Origin: Lycocorax pyrrhopterus obiensis
Taxonomy: Eukaryota; Chordata; Aves; Passeriformes; Paradisaeidae
Reading direction: 5' to 3'
DNA: 64,000 bases
NCBI GenBank assembly: GCA_014706295.1
Contig: JACSVZ010000004.1
Coordinates: 92,887,548-92,951,547 of the forward strand
Of the stretch, positions 48,531-62,166 are shown piece by piece; the stretch's first letter is position 1, and every line of letters begins with the position of its first letter. The notes under the pieces were generated by a model that was given only the letters and a program-made list of their open reading frames with translations, searched no databases and was not told the origin of the DNA. The translations under genes were made by a program, and so were the position numbers.

Positions 48531-51500
48531 TTAGCCCCACAAGAAAAGAAACAGGGACTAACTGATTATGTGATTGGCAGGGAAAAACAAGGACATATAA
48601 AAATACATTTTTAGGTAGTAAAAGAATTAGTGAACAGCACACCTAAAATCTTTCTATAAACATATTTTCTATCTCAATAGCAAATCTGGGTGGTCTGATA
48701 ATTCAAAAGACACCTTCTTTAGTTGAGATCATTGTATTATCCACAAAAGACACTGCAAAAAGTCTCTCTTTAGGTCATACATTCTGTTTTTCAATGCATG
48801 TCTGTGAGTGTTCTCATTGTCCCCTTATATCTAATTGCATGTCTTTACCTTGAACATAGAGATATCAAGAGAATGGTACATGTATTCACAAGCCATTGCC
48901 TGACAATTATCTATCCACATTAGATTAGTTGTCTCCATATTGAACAGCAGATGAGAAATCATCATTTAGGTAGCAACAGGATTTATATATGTTGATTCAA
49001 CTGAGTTATCAGTAAATACCACATTGTAACTATGAGCCAAATGTCCCCTCTTGTACCATTTCCTATATAAGACTTTTAAGCATAACAAATAACGACCGAA
49101 CTGTTAGAAGGAGGCCTGGATTTGGAACTGGCTGTTTATACAATATTACTGTTATGATAAGTGCTAAACCTTGTTTTGTCTTTTGATTTTTTAAATCTGT
49201 ATTTTGACTTAGCTTCTGCATGTCTTACGTGACTAGAGAAACACGTGATTAGCTCTTGGTCTGCCTTTTCGATAGCTAAAATGAATATGCACAGGTATAG
49301 CAGATAGAAAACCACTTAGGTCAGTGAACATTTTACCATCAATTTTTAGCATTTTACCCGAAACAGTGATCGTCCATAGCTCTTTCTTTACTCATTGCAC
49401 AATCCAGTAGATATACAACATACATTTTTCCTCTTGCAACACGCCATATCCTGAAACTTTCAATGGCTCATGCTTCAGCAAGACATTAAAGAATTTGAAA
49501 TCAATGATATGAGAAAATAAATGCTAACACAAAAGAAGATGAAAGGACATGACAGCAACAGACATCTCTTTTGACATTCACTTTCATTGGTTATAAGCTG
49601 GATTTGTTTCCATAGGGTATATCGATATTACATACAATACATACAAAATTAAATACTCAAAAAATAGGAAGTAACAGAACAATTTACCTGCTGAAAAATT
49701 TTCGATGTATTTGGAAAGATTAAAAAAAATAATCCAGATTAAAAATTGATTATGATTTTTGGTTTTAAGAGGGGGAAAAAAGTAGCCAGGCATCCATGCC
49801 ATATACTTGAAACATATTCAGGTAGTTTCAATAGAATTTAGGTAATTTTATGGTATCTGTTTCTATCCGCATGTTTCGATATCTAACTATTTTTTAACTT
49901 TTTTTTTCCACTTCCATTGAAAAACAAAGTACTAAATAGCTAATTCCCATTCTGCCATTGAAGTGCTCTAGATATAGGAATAGTGGAGAAAACTCTTATA
50001 AAAGCTTTATTAGTTTCAATTTTCTTCAGCATTAGTTTTATTAATTGCACTTACAGAACTTCCTCCTTCCAAGGAATTTTAAAAGTCTACCTGATTAATT
50101 TCTATCAAGCACCATCTGGTTCATTTAGGAAGAGGTTTCTGCCTCTTCATAGCTCATTTCAGGTTCTAAATCATAAGATATATTATTGTACCACAAATAT
50201 GCATACAAGTCTTTTCTTAGTTAGAAATAGCTGGCAGAACAATGCTATACTTCTTCAGTGTCAAAAAAAAAAGTTAAAAAAGGAAACTTTTAGGCCTATA
50301 TGTTGTTGAGTGAACCTGAACACAGAGAACAGCCAAGTATCACGGACTGTATAAGTAAGACAATGTGCTGAAAGAATTATGAAATGTACCTAAGCAGAAA
50401 GATTACTGAAAAATGCCATCCACACATATTGTTAAAGAACTCCATGCTTGTGTATCCAGATCAGAAGATTGTATTTAAAATCTAAATGTCAAAAATATTT
50501 GGGCAATTGTTAGAGGAAGCATTGTTAAGTATGTGGAGAACACCAAGGTTTCTAAAGACTAAGAAAAATGGAACTGGTACCAATGACTTATCAGAAGTTT
50601 ACTGGCGTAGTTTGATGTTCTTGATGTGGTTAGACTACAGTATCTCAAATCCTTTTTTTTAAGGGCAGGGAAAAGGTACTTCCGTAACAGCATTTGTTGA
50701 AAAGAGAGTTGTGTCATATGCTCTGTATACCCAGACACTCAGACACCTTACCACAAAACTGAACAGGTTCTAAGAATAAAATGAGAAGTAAAACACGTAC
50801 TGGTGACAGACCTTTCCATGGAACCCATCTCTGAATGTCCTTTCAAAGCAAACAATTCTCCTAATAATATAAATTAATTACAGGAATAAGTTAGTATTTT
50901 TCTAAAGTAAACCCTTTAAGAAAGTGAACTAAAATTTTCAGATGTAGCCAAATGATTTAGAAGCCTACTTCGTTTTCTTCAAATGAACTTAAGGTCTTAC
51001 AAAGAGCACAACAGAACATATCCATACACTGAATTGTAGTGATTTCAGAAATACTCCTATTTTGAGAGACAAAAAAGTGAGGACAGTAAGAAAACAAAGG
51101 AGTGACATAAAATATTAATATAATGGCATAACTGACATTCTTACATATTTCCTATCACATGCCTTGCTTTTCTGTACAGGTGTACCTCCTCATTTCAGAG
51201 CTCCTATTTTTTCCCTCTTTATCCTCAACAAACAAGAACAGTGTTTTCTTCAGAAGCAATGGACTTCTACTCTGTACATATGTTGAAAGAATTACATGAG
51301 ACAACTGCTTCCTTAAAGTTCATTTATAAACGTATTTGTATTCCATGCAATTTAAAGGGCTCTTCACGTGTTTGCAGCTAAGCATTGCCTAAGAACCTTG
51401 CCAGAGTGACAGAACAAGTGCAAGACCCAAACCACTACCTTCTGAACTCTGCCAGTACAATACTAGTTATCTCTGACATCCAACACACATGACATTCATT

Positions 51501-52384
51501 CATACAGCACTACCTAAATACTACCTGGTAAAAAAAATTAATTAAATGCCTTTGAAAGTATGTAAACAGAAGTAGTTCTCCGGCTAAACAGTATAGTCAA
51601 AGAACAACAAACAAAGCAAACAAACCCAAACTTCTTTTAAAAAAAATTTAGTACCTTTCATATCAATCAACTTATTTTTAAACTTAGAAGTAAACAGGCA
51701 TACTTGGGGTAGGAAGGGGAAGGGAAACCTTCTCTGTGCAATTTGAGGATACCACCTACAAAAAATCCAATGGAATACTGCTTGCCCACATTAAAATTGC
51801 CACTATGGCAGAAAAAAAAATATGTTTACATTGAAAAGGACAGTTGCTGTTCTAAAAATAATTTTCATGTATGTGGTGTTCACAATTATTGCAACAGTGT
51901 ATTCCTGCAGTTAGGACTGCACCAATATCCACTTGGCAGGCGGCAGGAAATCATATTGAATACTGAAGAATTGCAAGCCAACACCTCCCATGAGCAATAG
52001 TTTGTGTAAACTCGAGTGAGCTATTGACATTTCTAAACTTGAATTTTATCATCTAACATGTACCTGAATAAAGAAAAGCTTTTTAGTTGTTAAATTTACA
52101 CAGAAAGTCACAAGAAAAAAAAAAAGGATTAACACTTAATTGTTTCTGAAAGTTTTCAAGAATCTACGAGATATTTGGAGTTCACAAAGACAGACTCAGG
52201 AAGAAAGGAGAAAATGGACAAATCTATAATGTGTTACTTTAAATTGTTTGAAAGGCTTAAAATATGCTTAATTCTAAAAGCTTGGGATGATTACACGTGG
52301 CTTGTGACCGAGTACCTCAGCTGTGTGTATTCAGACACAGATGATACTGAGTTCCTGAGGTGACTGTAACCATTTAAAAGACAA
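48531..52384. other. Unassigned non-coding stretch
   Basis: AT-rich sequence with no gene or nameable repeat. The 108-codon plus frame at 49983-50309 and the 85-codon frame at 51743-52000 have no known domain. Short A-rich and CAAA-type runs occur near 51600-51650. Confidence 0.5.
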
Positions 52385-52462
52385 GATCTTGTTATGATTT
52401 CTTATGGTGGACAACAAAGGCTAGATCCTGTTATGATTTCTTATGGTGGACAACAAAGGCTA
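52385..52462. repeat. 39-bp tandem duplication
   Basis: A 39-base unit at 52385-52423 is repeated head-to-tail at 52424-52462. The only difference is at the fifth base (GATCT in the first copy, GATCC in the second). The near identity shows a recent local duplication that may vary in copy number. Confidence 0.95.
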
Positions 52463-55400
52463 CCCAAGACTTTGGACAGCCTTGGTTATTCCATACTCTC
52501 TAGTTGTTAGACAAAGGGACAACAAAAATCCATCCTCTGGAGAAGATCCTGATGCCATCACTTAGTGAATGGCATCACAAAGATGGGGCAATGCCACCAC
52601 TTCAGAGAAATGTTGAGGTATAAATTCAGCAAAGTGCCTAAGATACTCAAGTTTCTAAATCATCCACCAGATTCATTCAAATTTCTTTCATAAATTTTTC
52701 TAAGTATAAGTATTTTATGGCCAAATTGGATCTTTACATGATAGAGCTCAAAAGCAGTTCTAATTCCAAAGGTCACACTTCCAGTGTGTAATTACTGCAT
52801 GGACCAGAAAGGTATCTATCACATAGAGGTTTGTATATAAGTCTTGGATTGGCCAAGGTTATTTTTTCCCATTTTTTTCTTGACCAATTTTGTATTTTGC
52901 AGGGGCTAATAAAAGCTTAACCATTTATCTCAGTACATACAAGACTTGGATTTCTCTTTATAAAAAGCCTGATATGCATAGTAAAATACATCTGCACCTT
53001 TTTCTCTACTCACTCTTAAATGGTACAAATTCAGGAGAAATCGGTACACCCTAAAATAAGACAGCATGTTAGGTCTACAGCTCTGATTTGAGTATCAGAG
53101 CACAGTAATTTAACATACTCATTTATTTCAAAACTGATAGTAATACACAATAACCCCAGAGCAAGATAAGCAATGCTGATATTCCTTCTGAGCAGGTGCT
53201 ACCAGATAAACTTTGACAGGTTTAATGGGACTATGTAATGTCCCGGAGAACACAGGCAGATGTGACCGTAACTATGTACGCTCTTTTTCTTGCCGTGTTT
53301 TCTCTCACCTCACGACATCTTTGATTTCGTACTTTTATAGCTAGACAACAAGAATTTGAAAACCTGCAAAGGCTGAAAAACTCTCAAAGATCATTATTTG
53401 TGACCTTCAATAGTGGAAGATAATGCAAACTGAATACTTATGGACAACTTTATATGGACATAAAGGAACCCTTTTCCCTCATGTTGTCTGAAATTAATAT
53501 TGGCCAACTTCTCAGCTTTCCAAATTTGTTACTTCATCGTTTACTATCATCTACTGACATTGCATATAACTTTTTTCTTTATTAAATCATTCTCTTGACT
53601 CAGAGATCTGCATAAATAGAGCTGCACAGAAAAAGAAAGTGTATGAGTTCATATAAAGTGCAACATAGAGGTTCACGTTTCTGTACACCATCAGGTAACA
53701 TGGGTAAGTTTCAGGCTTTGTTTCTGATGAAAATGTCTTTCTCAGACTTCCAATTTACATCAGTGGAGGTAGAACCACTGCTATGCTAATCTAAGGCATA
53801 TAATTTCATATTAATTCCAGCTATACTCATGCATTTTCACCTTTGTACTTTTGGAAAAATAAATTCTTTCACCACTGATTTATTTCAGGAATACCAATTC
53901 TCACATCTTTTTTGTTTCTTTAGAAAGGAACATGCTGCTAATTGTAAAAACATTCTCAGTGTAAAGCTACCTCTTACAACAGAGTCTATCCATTGTTCAA
54001 CCTTTTATTCTTAATCCTCTACAAGGTACAGAAATATCTGGATGGAAAAATGAATACAAAGATAATTGGTTTTGACATCATTATGATTACAGCATTATTT
54101 CTTGAATAGAAAAAACCCACAATCTATTTTTTAGAAAAGTCAAACTTGGGATAAATCCAATGGACTTAGGAATTTCTGGACCCCTTGTCTCTGAAAGCTT
54201 CTTTTTCCTTGATCTTTCCTATTTGATCCCTGGCTTTGTCAAGTTGCACTGTTCCAAAACAATGGCAGTTTTGAGAGCTTGTGACTGGAGATAGGAGAGA
54301 TGATGCATAAACCAAATTGCACATCAGCAGTAAAGTCAGGACCTGGCACCACAAGTGGGCTTTCACAGAGTAGAAGGCAATGGGACAGGAAGGGTGCTCA
54401 TAGCAGGCCTCATCAGAAAGGTGCTAGTCTCTGTGTACAGTGTAGTCTTCAAATCACTCATAGAATAATCCCCAAAGACAGAAAATTCTGGTAATTCATT
54501 AGGAGGATGACAGACGTAACTGGTCTAATCTCTACCCAAAAAGAAAGGTCAGAAGAATGAACATTTTCCAATCAGCAGGAAGCAGAGAAACACATTTTCA
54601 TTACTTAAAGAACAAAATTTTGTGAAAATGGAATACAACTAGATTGTTTTGAGGGAAAGGAAGCAGGTATCTTCACTACACAGGAATTATGAGTACTACT
54701 GCCTGCACAGGAGAATTCTCTCTCTGCCTTTACCATGGTAAATTTAAACTTTGTTGTTCTTTGTCCAATTGTGAACTCTTGCTAGCAGAACTGAAGAATG
54801 AGAAAGTCTCTTGTAAGATACACTGACCAGTATGTTTTATGGAGGTATTCTGATGGCTCTTGCCATATGATGTACCACCAAATACCACAACATGTGTTCT
54901 TGCTAAGACTGGTACAGGAATCTAGTATATGATGAAGAGCAAAGACCTAAACTACTGAACTATGAATTTCTATGGAATAGCTTCACACATGAGGCAGAAT
55001 AGCCTCAGACCAATTCTAAGGTATTCTGATTTGAAAAATACTTTTTGCTTTGACTTGGTCAACAGAAACAGTAATTTCTATCATAAAACTTAGAAGTTGC
55101 AAGAGCAGTTCTATTTTTAAGTCATTTTAGTGGTATTAAGTAGCATCTATGCAAAAATGAGATAATGCATCCATTTGAACAGTGGATACTAGTCCAAGAA
55201 GTTTTCTGAAGATATCAATAGAGAAGAAAAACAAAACAAGGAGAGCAGAACCAGTTACAAACCCTCTGGAATGACTGCAGTGGATGTTTTAGTCAGGAAC
55301 ACCACCAATGCAACAAACAATTTTAGCCTATGTCAAGAGTTTACACAGTCACAGATCAAACTGTATAAAAAGATATGTGTTTGGTCGTTTACACCTTCCA

Positions 55401-55659
55401 AAGTCCCAATTTAACAATTCCATCAATTCGGTGTTCCTCTGGCTAAATCAGATGTAATAACTTAGCACTTTTTTGCCTACTGTGATGCGACATCAGTCAT
55501 CACACTACCAACCTTGGATGGGATTACCTGCTGGGAATGACGTATCAGAGTCATCTTCAATGTTCTAATACCACTCCCTATAGCAAGAACTTTAAGAAGT
55601 GAAACCTCTGAGAACAATCTCAAACCCACTGTGACTCCCTGCAGGGCACAGGGAATCTC
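52463..55659. other. Unassigned non-coding stretch
   Basis: No gene, RNA gene or named repeat is seen. Frames are 61-66 codons and without recognisable domains. Confidence 0.5.
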
Positions 55660-55680
55660 TTTTTTTTTTTTTTTTTTTTT
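55660..55680. repeat. Run of 21 T
   Basis: An uninterrupted T run. Read on the minus strand it is a 21-base A tail following AT-rich sequence, but no source transcript or flanking duplication is evident, so slippage is the simpler explanation. Confidence 0.9.
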
Positions 55681-55776
55681 AATGCAGAGACAGGCTGTTG
55701 TTTAATCTTCATTAAATTCTCTGATACCAACATTTCCTTTAATATTTCCTTCTTTTCACAAGCTCACTTTTTACAG

Positions 55777-55945
55777 GATCAGAAAATCACAGTTATTCAG
55801 GCTTAAAGAGACCTCCATTCCCCATACAGGGTCAATACTGAATCCTGACCAGGTTGTACAGGGATTTTTGTCAGCTCAATCTTGAAAACCCTCAAGGATG
55901 AACATCTACAGCTTCTAAGGGCAACCTGTACCAGCGCTGCTTTCC
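55777..55945 (-). mobile_element. CR1 LINE 3' end, diverged
   Basis: On the plus strand it reads as the reverse complement of a CR1 3' end: AGAGACCTCCATTCCCCATA, CAGGGTCAATACTGAATCCT, GACCAGGTTGTACAGGGATT, CTTGAAAACCCTCAAGGATG and GGGCAACCTGTACCAGCGCT. These fall in the family order. It is more diverged than the copy at 31.3 kb. The minus frame at 55892-56194 overlaps its inner edge and is not a gene. Confidence 0.85.
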
Positions 55946-56167
55946 CTCTTTCATTCTTCTAACATTTTGTGCACACAGAACTGAGACATGCATTGGATTC
56001 ACCAGCCTGTGATCAAGATTTTGTGTGCCCACTTCAATAAAGACTTCATGTTTGGGTTTTTTAATATCTAGAAAACTATTCAAACAATTTCCCATTAAAA
56101 TCAGGATCTTGTAGTAATACAGAGACAATGTAGTTGTGATGTGATACACAACTGCCACAACCTTGTT
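55946..56167. other. Spacer between outward-facing CR1 ends
   Basis: Sequence between the two CR1 fragments, whose 3' ends point away from each other. It may include decayed CR1 interior but I cannot align it by eye. Confidence 0.35.
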
Positions 56168-56215
56168 TGTTGGGAGAGGTCTTTTCCAACTCAAATGGTT
56201 CTACGGTTCTATGAT
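56168..56215 (+). mobile_element. Short CR1 LINE 3' terminus
   Basis: GAGAGGTCTTTTCCAACTCA and AATGGTTCTACGGTTCTATG match the very end of CR1, including two copies of the terminal TTCTATG-type repeat. Only the last 50 or so bases remain. Confidence 0.8.
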
Positions 56216-59200
56216 ATTTTGAGGAATAAAGTAACTGGAACTTCTTGAACCAGCTAAACAAAAAATTCAAGAGTAAGGGAATGAACTAAATTAATTTATA
56301 CCACTCTTATTAAACTTTGTTTTTACTTCTAACTTGATTTAACAGAAGGAAAACATACACTAGTACTGAAAAAATACTAAACTGGCTCTAATTACCTGAT
56401 TATTACTAATATTAGAGCTTCAAAAGTTTTCCTGTCAGGGTGCAACGTTACTTTACTGCTTGCACTATCAAAACTGATTAAATCTATTATATTATATCTA
56501 TTTATCAATGGGATAGTTTATTCAGAAATTACAAAAGGGTCAACTCATTCATCTGATTCATCTTTTACAGTCAATGAAAAGATATCATGAAAGATGACTC
56601 AGGAACTATACTAATAAACGACAAAATCTTACTCCAGACTGCAAACTGGATGAAGCCCATCGCAGCAGAGCCAGTATGTCCCCAAAAATATTGTTTTCGA
56701 GGCTAGTTTGGTTTTTTTTTTAACCTCAAGTAGGTTTAAGTTTTAGGCTGTTATTAGTAAATCAAGGAAAACTAACGTGTTTGAAAATATAAAGTGGCTT
56801 CTGTGGAGTAGTCATAAACATTCTGGAAAGTCTGTTATACCCCCGTTTTGGCCATTACATCTCCTTCCTAGAATGTGTTTTAGAATAATTCACTGGGGCA
56901 CAGGGCTATTGGGTTGGAGAGGAGGATTACAGCACACAGGTGTCCCACAGCTTAAGGCTTTTATAAGCATTCAGATTTTCTGCATCTAGGGTAGCTTCTG
57001 AATGCATTCTGAAATGTTGTTAAGTGCTTCTCTGACCATTCGCAAGTCAATCAAAATAGTCCTAGCTCATTTTCACAGGGAAAAAAATGATGAAGCCAGA
57101 TTTGGTAAAAAAAAAAAATGATTAGATGAATCAAATTGAAAATTAAGACCCTCATATTTGAGGAAACAACTCAACATAGTAATTTGCAATTGCAGGTAGC
57201 AAATTCTCTTACCCAAATTACACATTTTCTTGTCCAAATGGCATGTTCTTGTGCAAATTTCAGAGTTAAACATTGTACAAGCCATTTACTGGTTGTATGT
57301 TAGTCCCCTGCTCAGGGTTGCACTTACTCAGTTGTGGAACACGCATTCAGTCAAAACAGTGCCACTGACTGCCAACGAGGAAATGTGCTCAGCCCTAAGC
57401 AAAGCCCACCCAATGCAGGACTTACCAGCACCTGCAGCTGGCTATACCCATGAAGGGTGAAACCCCACTATCTTTCCCTGGACTGCGGACTATAGCAACT
57501 TATGTGGAAGCTACACCAGAACATTGATGGCAAGAGCCCTCCTAAGATGAGACATTGGTTTTGTTTCTTTTTAATTTATTTCAGCTGGTGAGGTAGTGTT
57601 AATAAAAATCTTAAAATAATAATAAAAAAAAAGCGACCCTCTTTTTTACCTCCAAGCTCAACAAAAGTAAGTCAAATAACTTATGCTTTCTTTCACACTA
57701 TGTCTTCAGTTTCAGACCAGCCAGTTTTTATATGTGAATACAGGTATATGGACATGCTTCCTACTTTTCCTCAAAATCTAGAAATAAACAGCAAGTTCAT
57801 GCAACTTAAATGTGTGCCTTTAAATAAAGCAAAACCTCAGGCTCCTTTTTTGAGGTGGATTTGTAATAACTGGCAGGTAGAATCTGGCTTAAAATCAGAC
57901 ACAACAATTTATTTTTAATTACCATAACCTCAGAAAACCTGTTTTCCTTTGTGTCCAACCCCAGCAGCAAAGTGAAAGTTCCCACTCCAACCTGACACAC
58001 GGGCCACCACAGAGCCCAGATGCCAAGCTGCTGAAAACAGTTATCCAACAGCAGCATCTGGCCCCTAAGTGGGCTCCACAAGCAGTGAGGCTGACAGCTC
58101 TCAAGTAGCCCGTGAGTCTCTCATGTAGATAGGCTGCTAGCTGAGTTGACTTATTCTACTCAGTGCCATTTTTCTTTGACTTACCTTTGATCCTGAGATA
58201 TTTGCATATCATTATGTGCCTGAGAAAAAGTTCCTCTGCAAATCTCTTATGAGCCCTCTGTGTTTGTGCATTCTTAAAGTAAGAGGTGATACCGCACGAA
58301 GAGAGAGTCATGATGTGCATTACTTGAGACGCTGGCACGAGATAACCTCTCCCACCCGTTACATAACACGCCCGTCATTGGTACAAACTGATACGCGATA
58401 CTCTGGGAAATCACGCAAGATCTAAAAGCAGCCCTATAAATGACACAAGGCAGAACTGCAGGTACCTTTCAAGCTGCATATTAATGTGTTAGTCTCCCAA
58501 GAAGGCTGACTTTACTCTTCTTTTCCATCCTGATTACCACAGCCATTAGCAAAGGTCTACAACACAGCCAAATCCCAAACAGGCAGAGAGCTGGCGCTCC
58601 GGGAGGTGGGAAAGAGGGGATGAGAGCAAACAAGAAAAAGGCTGCAAGCTAGCCAGCACAGTAGGAACAGGGACTAGGGCAAAAACAGGAGAGACCAAAT
58701 GCTGATGAATCAAGTTCAAGGAGCATTATTGACAAGCCCAGCTCTTAAGAATTCATCTAGCCTCCAAAAACAATGCATTCCTAGGTAGGGGGCAGCATCT
58801 ATTACCTTTAAGAAAAACGCGTATTGCTGTTTCTAGACTCCCTACTTCCGCCCTGAAATTTACTTGTCCCTAAGGATCTTCTACTACAATGCATTTCATC
58901 ACAATGAAGCAGTGAGCCTCTTTTTAGTCCTCAAATATGTCTGCTCCTAAGTTTCAGATGTTAACAGGGTCTACAGTAATTTTTACTATGAAGTTTCCTT
59001 TCATTTTTTAATGCCAGAAGATGTAACATAACCCAGAAAATCACATCTAATTCTTCTTAAATGTGGAATTAATTAACCCTAAAAAACAAAGGTTTTTAAA
59101 TTTTTTAACCGTTTTGGCACATAAAATATTATAGATACATTACAAATTCTAGAAGATGTTCAAAATGAGACCTTTACCAGATTCTCCTATTCAGCAACAC

Positions 59201-60049
59201 TGAATTTGGCCCCAGGACATACCCAACAAAAACTGTAAACAATTTAACTAAAGCTGATGGCTAATCACAAATCATAAAGTGCTTCCCTTGCAGTAACTCC
59301 AAAGCAAATGTTGGGCTAATTCACTGAACTTTGGCCTCACAGAGATAATGATAAACTACACCTGTGTCAGAATAAATCCTGTTGTGTATGTAAATACAAA
59401 GATTTCCATTGGAAGACAGAACACAAACTGGTAATTGCAGAGTTCACCTTGCACAAGCTGCCAAAACCTTTATTCAACACCTACTGCAGGATTTTCAGAT
59501 GCTACTCTAGCTCTTCTGCCACGAGTCTGAGACAAACGAAAAGCAGGAGCCTGTTGTTCCTGGGGCCCTTTAGAGCTTTGCCTCTTGTAATAGCCTGGTG
59601 GGGATGCTGAAAGTTGGTACAAAGTAAAAATTCATGCTTGGACATATGGTGTGGGACATGGAATAGCAGTGATTGACTTGCTTCCTTATTTGGACTAAGT
59701 AATAATTGTTCAGAAAAATTTGGGCCAGATCTTCATAGAGACTTTTACTAAGATTTAGGAGTCATTTTGTGGAATGATCCACCTGCTTAGATTTCTCCAA
59801 TATACTTACATCAACAATTGCTTAGTGCCTGCCAACACCAATTCAGGATTGCACTAACTGCATGTTCTAAGGTGCAACTGAAAATTTTCATATGCTGAAG
59901 CTGAAACTTCTGGGACCAAAAATTTTATGCATAGTTTAAAGTGCTGGGGATTTTTAAACACATATGAAGTTCAGCAATCTGTAAACCTTACTTGTTATTT
60001 CTCAGGTGTCCCACAGCCCAAATGCTACCCCTACATGGCCCTGAAGCTG
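56216..60049. other. Unassigned non-coding stretch
   Basis: No gene or nameable repeat. Frames are 60-91 codons. A slightly CpG-enriched part at about 58290-58425 and a mixed-composition block at about 58430-58600 stand out mildly from the AT-rich background and could be regulatory. Confidence 0.45.
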
Positions 60050-60095
60050 GGGAAAAAAAAAAGTTAAAAAAACCCCAAACAAAACCAACCAACCA
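60050..60095 (-). repeat. A/C-rich low-complexity run
   Basis: An A tract is followed by AAACCCCAAACAAAACC and CAACCAACC. On the minus strand it resembles the T/G-rich run at 17831-17870. Confidence 0.7.
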
Positions 60096-62129
60096 TTCAT
60101 GGTATTTAAATTACACATAGTTTATTACAGAAGATTTTACTGTAAAATATGTGCCCCCAGTAAAAGAGAGTAAAAATCTCTTCTTACACCTTTTATACAA
60201 TAGCTGAAACTTTACAACTCTTAATACATGTTAAATATCAAGGGCAATTTTCAGAAGTGACATTTCGTTTTATAATCCACCTCTGTTTAGCCCAGAAAAT
60301 GGAATTTTATGCCGTTATACTGGATCTCTTGGCAATAAAACGCTTCCAGATAAGATATGAACTTGCAATTGCATTTCTGTTTAATTAACTCATGTAGTAC
60401 TTTGTCTTGGCTTCATGGACCTTTTTGTTTCCTGACTTTCTGACAGCTGCAAAGAAATGAATGTAATCTGATCAAATCTAGGTGAGAATAAATGGATTCA
60501 GCATAAAGTCTACTCTGGACAAAGGCAGCTATTCAAAATTAGGTGATCAAGCTTGGGCCAGAAGAACAAGGGATACCAACTCATGATTCCATGTCATATA
60601 TGTGTTTGCTTCATTTTTTGGTATTAAGTACTCAAACTAGACTTTCTATGTGGTTGAGGTCAAGATCTGATCATTGGGTCTACTACATCAGTAGCATCCG
60701 AATCCAGCTTTGCAAGCAAGTAAATACAGATTACATGCTGAACTATGAAACCATTGAGACTCTTTCAAAAATTCAACCTATTTTGCAAAAAAAAAAACAA
60801 AAACCACGAACTCAAAAAAAACCTGAAACAAATACACAAACTGAGTTACAGCCTCCCCTGTAAATCTAAGCTGAATCTGTAAAGAACTTTTGCCAGCACA
60901 TACCAGCATTTCACTAACCATTAACTTCCCTGGATACTGAATCAGTCTCATTAATCTAGTAGCTACTTTGAAAAATCTTGAGATTAACAGTAACAAAATC
61001 TAATACAACGATGTTACCCAAAGATGTGCCATTTCCCATCTTCCAAATTAGAATGAAGTTTTAAGAGATGGTTATAAACACTTTCAAGCAATCCTCAATT
61101 CTTCTTTGCCTTTCTTGGAAAACCATGGAGAGCAAGATTCCAAATTAGAATGCCTTAAGATTTGATCTGGCATACATTGCTAAATTTTCAAAAGAGCAGA
61201 TCAATGAACATGTGAAGTTCACATTCATGAAGTCTGAAAATCTGTCCTTATTTTTGTGCTATTATTTCTTTTCTGCCACAAAAGAAAACACAGCATCATC
61301 TCAGTGATGAGACTACTACACTTCAAGGTTAGGGAGCAGCAAGTTACAGCTATAAAATTTTACATAAGTGAAAAAAAATTACAAAATTCAACAGATTCCA
61401 TAGCTGTATCATGTAATAGAACTTCTCATCACAAAGTGTCAGGGTTTGAGAGTACAGTATTGAAATCACTGCTAAAAAGCCAATCATAGAAAATACTTGA
61501 GAATTTTTGCGAGTATGTGATGCCTTTTTCAGCGGTGTTGAGTAAAAAAACATTGAATAAAATCTCCAATCAATCTATCAAATCTACGATGTCATCAAAT
61601 GAAGTGCCTTTTGACCTCTCTCTTTACCCTACAATAACCTTTTTCCAAAGCTGGCTACAAAATGTTTTATTCCTTCTTTTCTGTAGCTGCTTTTTCCCTT
61701 CTTCCCAAGCTCTCTTGCTCCTCCCTCCCAGCAAATTCTCGTGTCACCTCTTGACCAGCTCTGTCACTGCAGTTTTGCTTCCCAGAGCAAGTTCCCCTTA
61801 CCAGCAACTTGCTCCTTTGTGTTTTTTTTTTCCTTTTCCTCTTGCCTGTTTGATCTAGTCATACCGGCTGGAGAAAACGAGATCTGCCAGCCAACATCCT
61901 TATCCAAAAGCCTTAAAATGACATAATTTCCAAGGAATTCTACCTGTGAATAACAAAACTTCCATCCAAATTTATGGCCCACCACTTCCAGTGACTTGTA
62001 CATTTTCCATAATGGAGCCTTCTCTATGCCCAAATACAATAAATATCCTTCTGGTGTAAAGCTGAGCTGGAACAGTTCTGCTGTGTGCAGACAGGAAGAT
62101 TAATCAAGTTCTTCAGAGACAGAATAATT
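60096..62129. other. Unassigned non-coding stretch
   Basis: No gene is recognised. A 106-codon plus frame (60543-60863) ends in an A-rich low-complexity tail and has no domain. Within it, about 60630-60700 weakly resembles a DNA-transposon fragment. A pyrimidine-rich stretch at about 61660-61850 produces the 113-codon plus frame at 61517-61858 by composition. Confidence 0.45.
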
Positions 62130-62151
62130 ACTCTATCTGCACTGCATTCGA

Positions 62152-62166
62152 ATTTGCGATGCAAAT
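62152..62166 (+). promoter_or_regulatory. Palindromic octamer-type (POU) site
   Basis: ATTTGCGATGCAAAT contains a perfect octamer ATGCAAAT preceded by its partial mirror ATTTG. The 15-base layout equals that of the palindromic Oct-factor element known as PORE (ATTTGAAATGCAAAT), differing only at the two central bases. That element binds POU-factor dimers. Whether this copy is bound or conserved is unknown. Confidence 0.4.

Noticed and set aside
61517..61926. 113-codon plus frame rich in Ser, Leu and Phe, considered as a signal or membrane protein
   Set aside because: The underlying DNA is a pyrimidine-rich tract, which produces hydrophobic-looking translations by composition.
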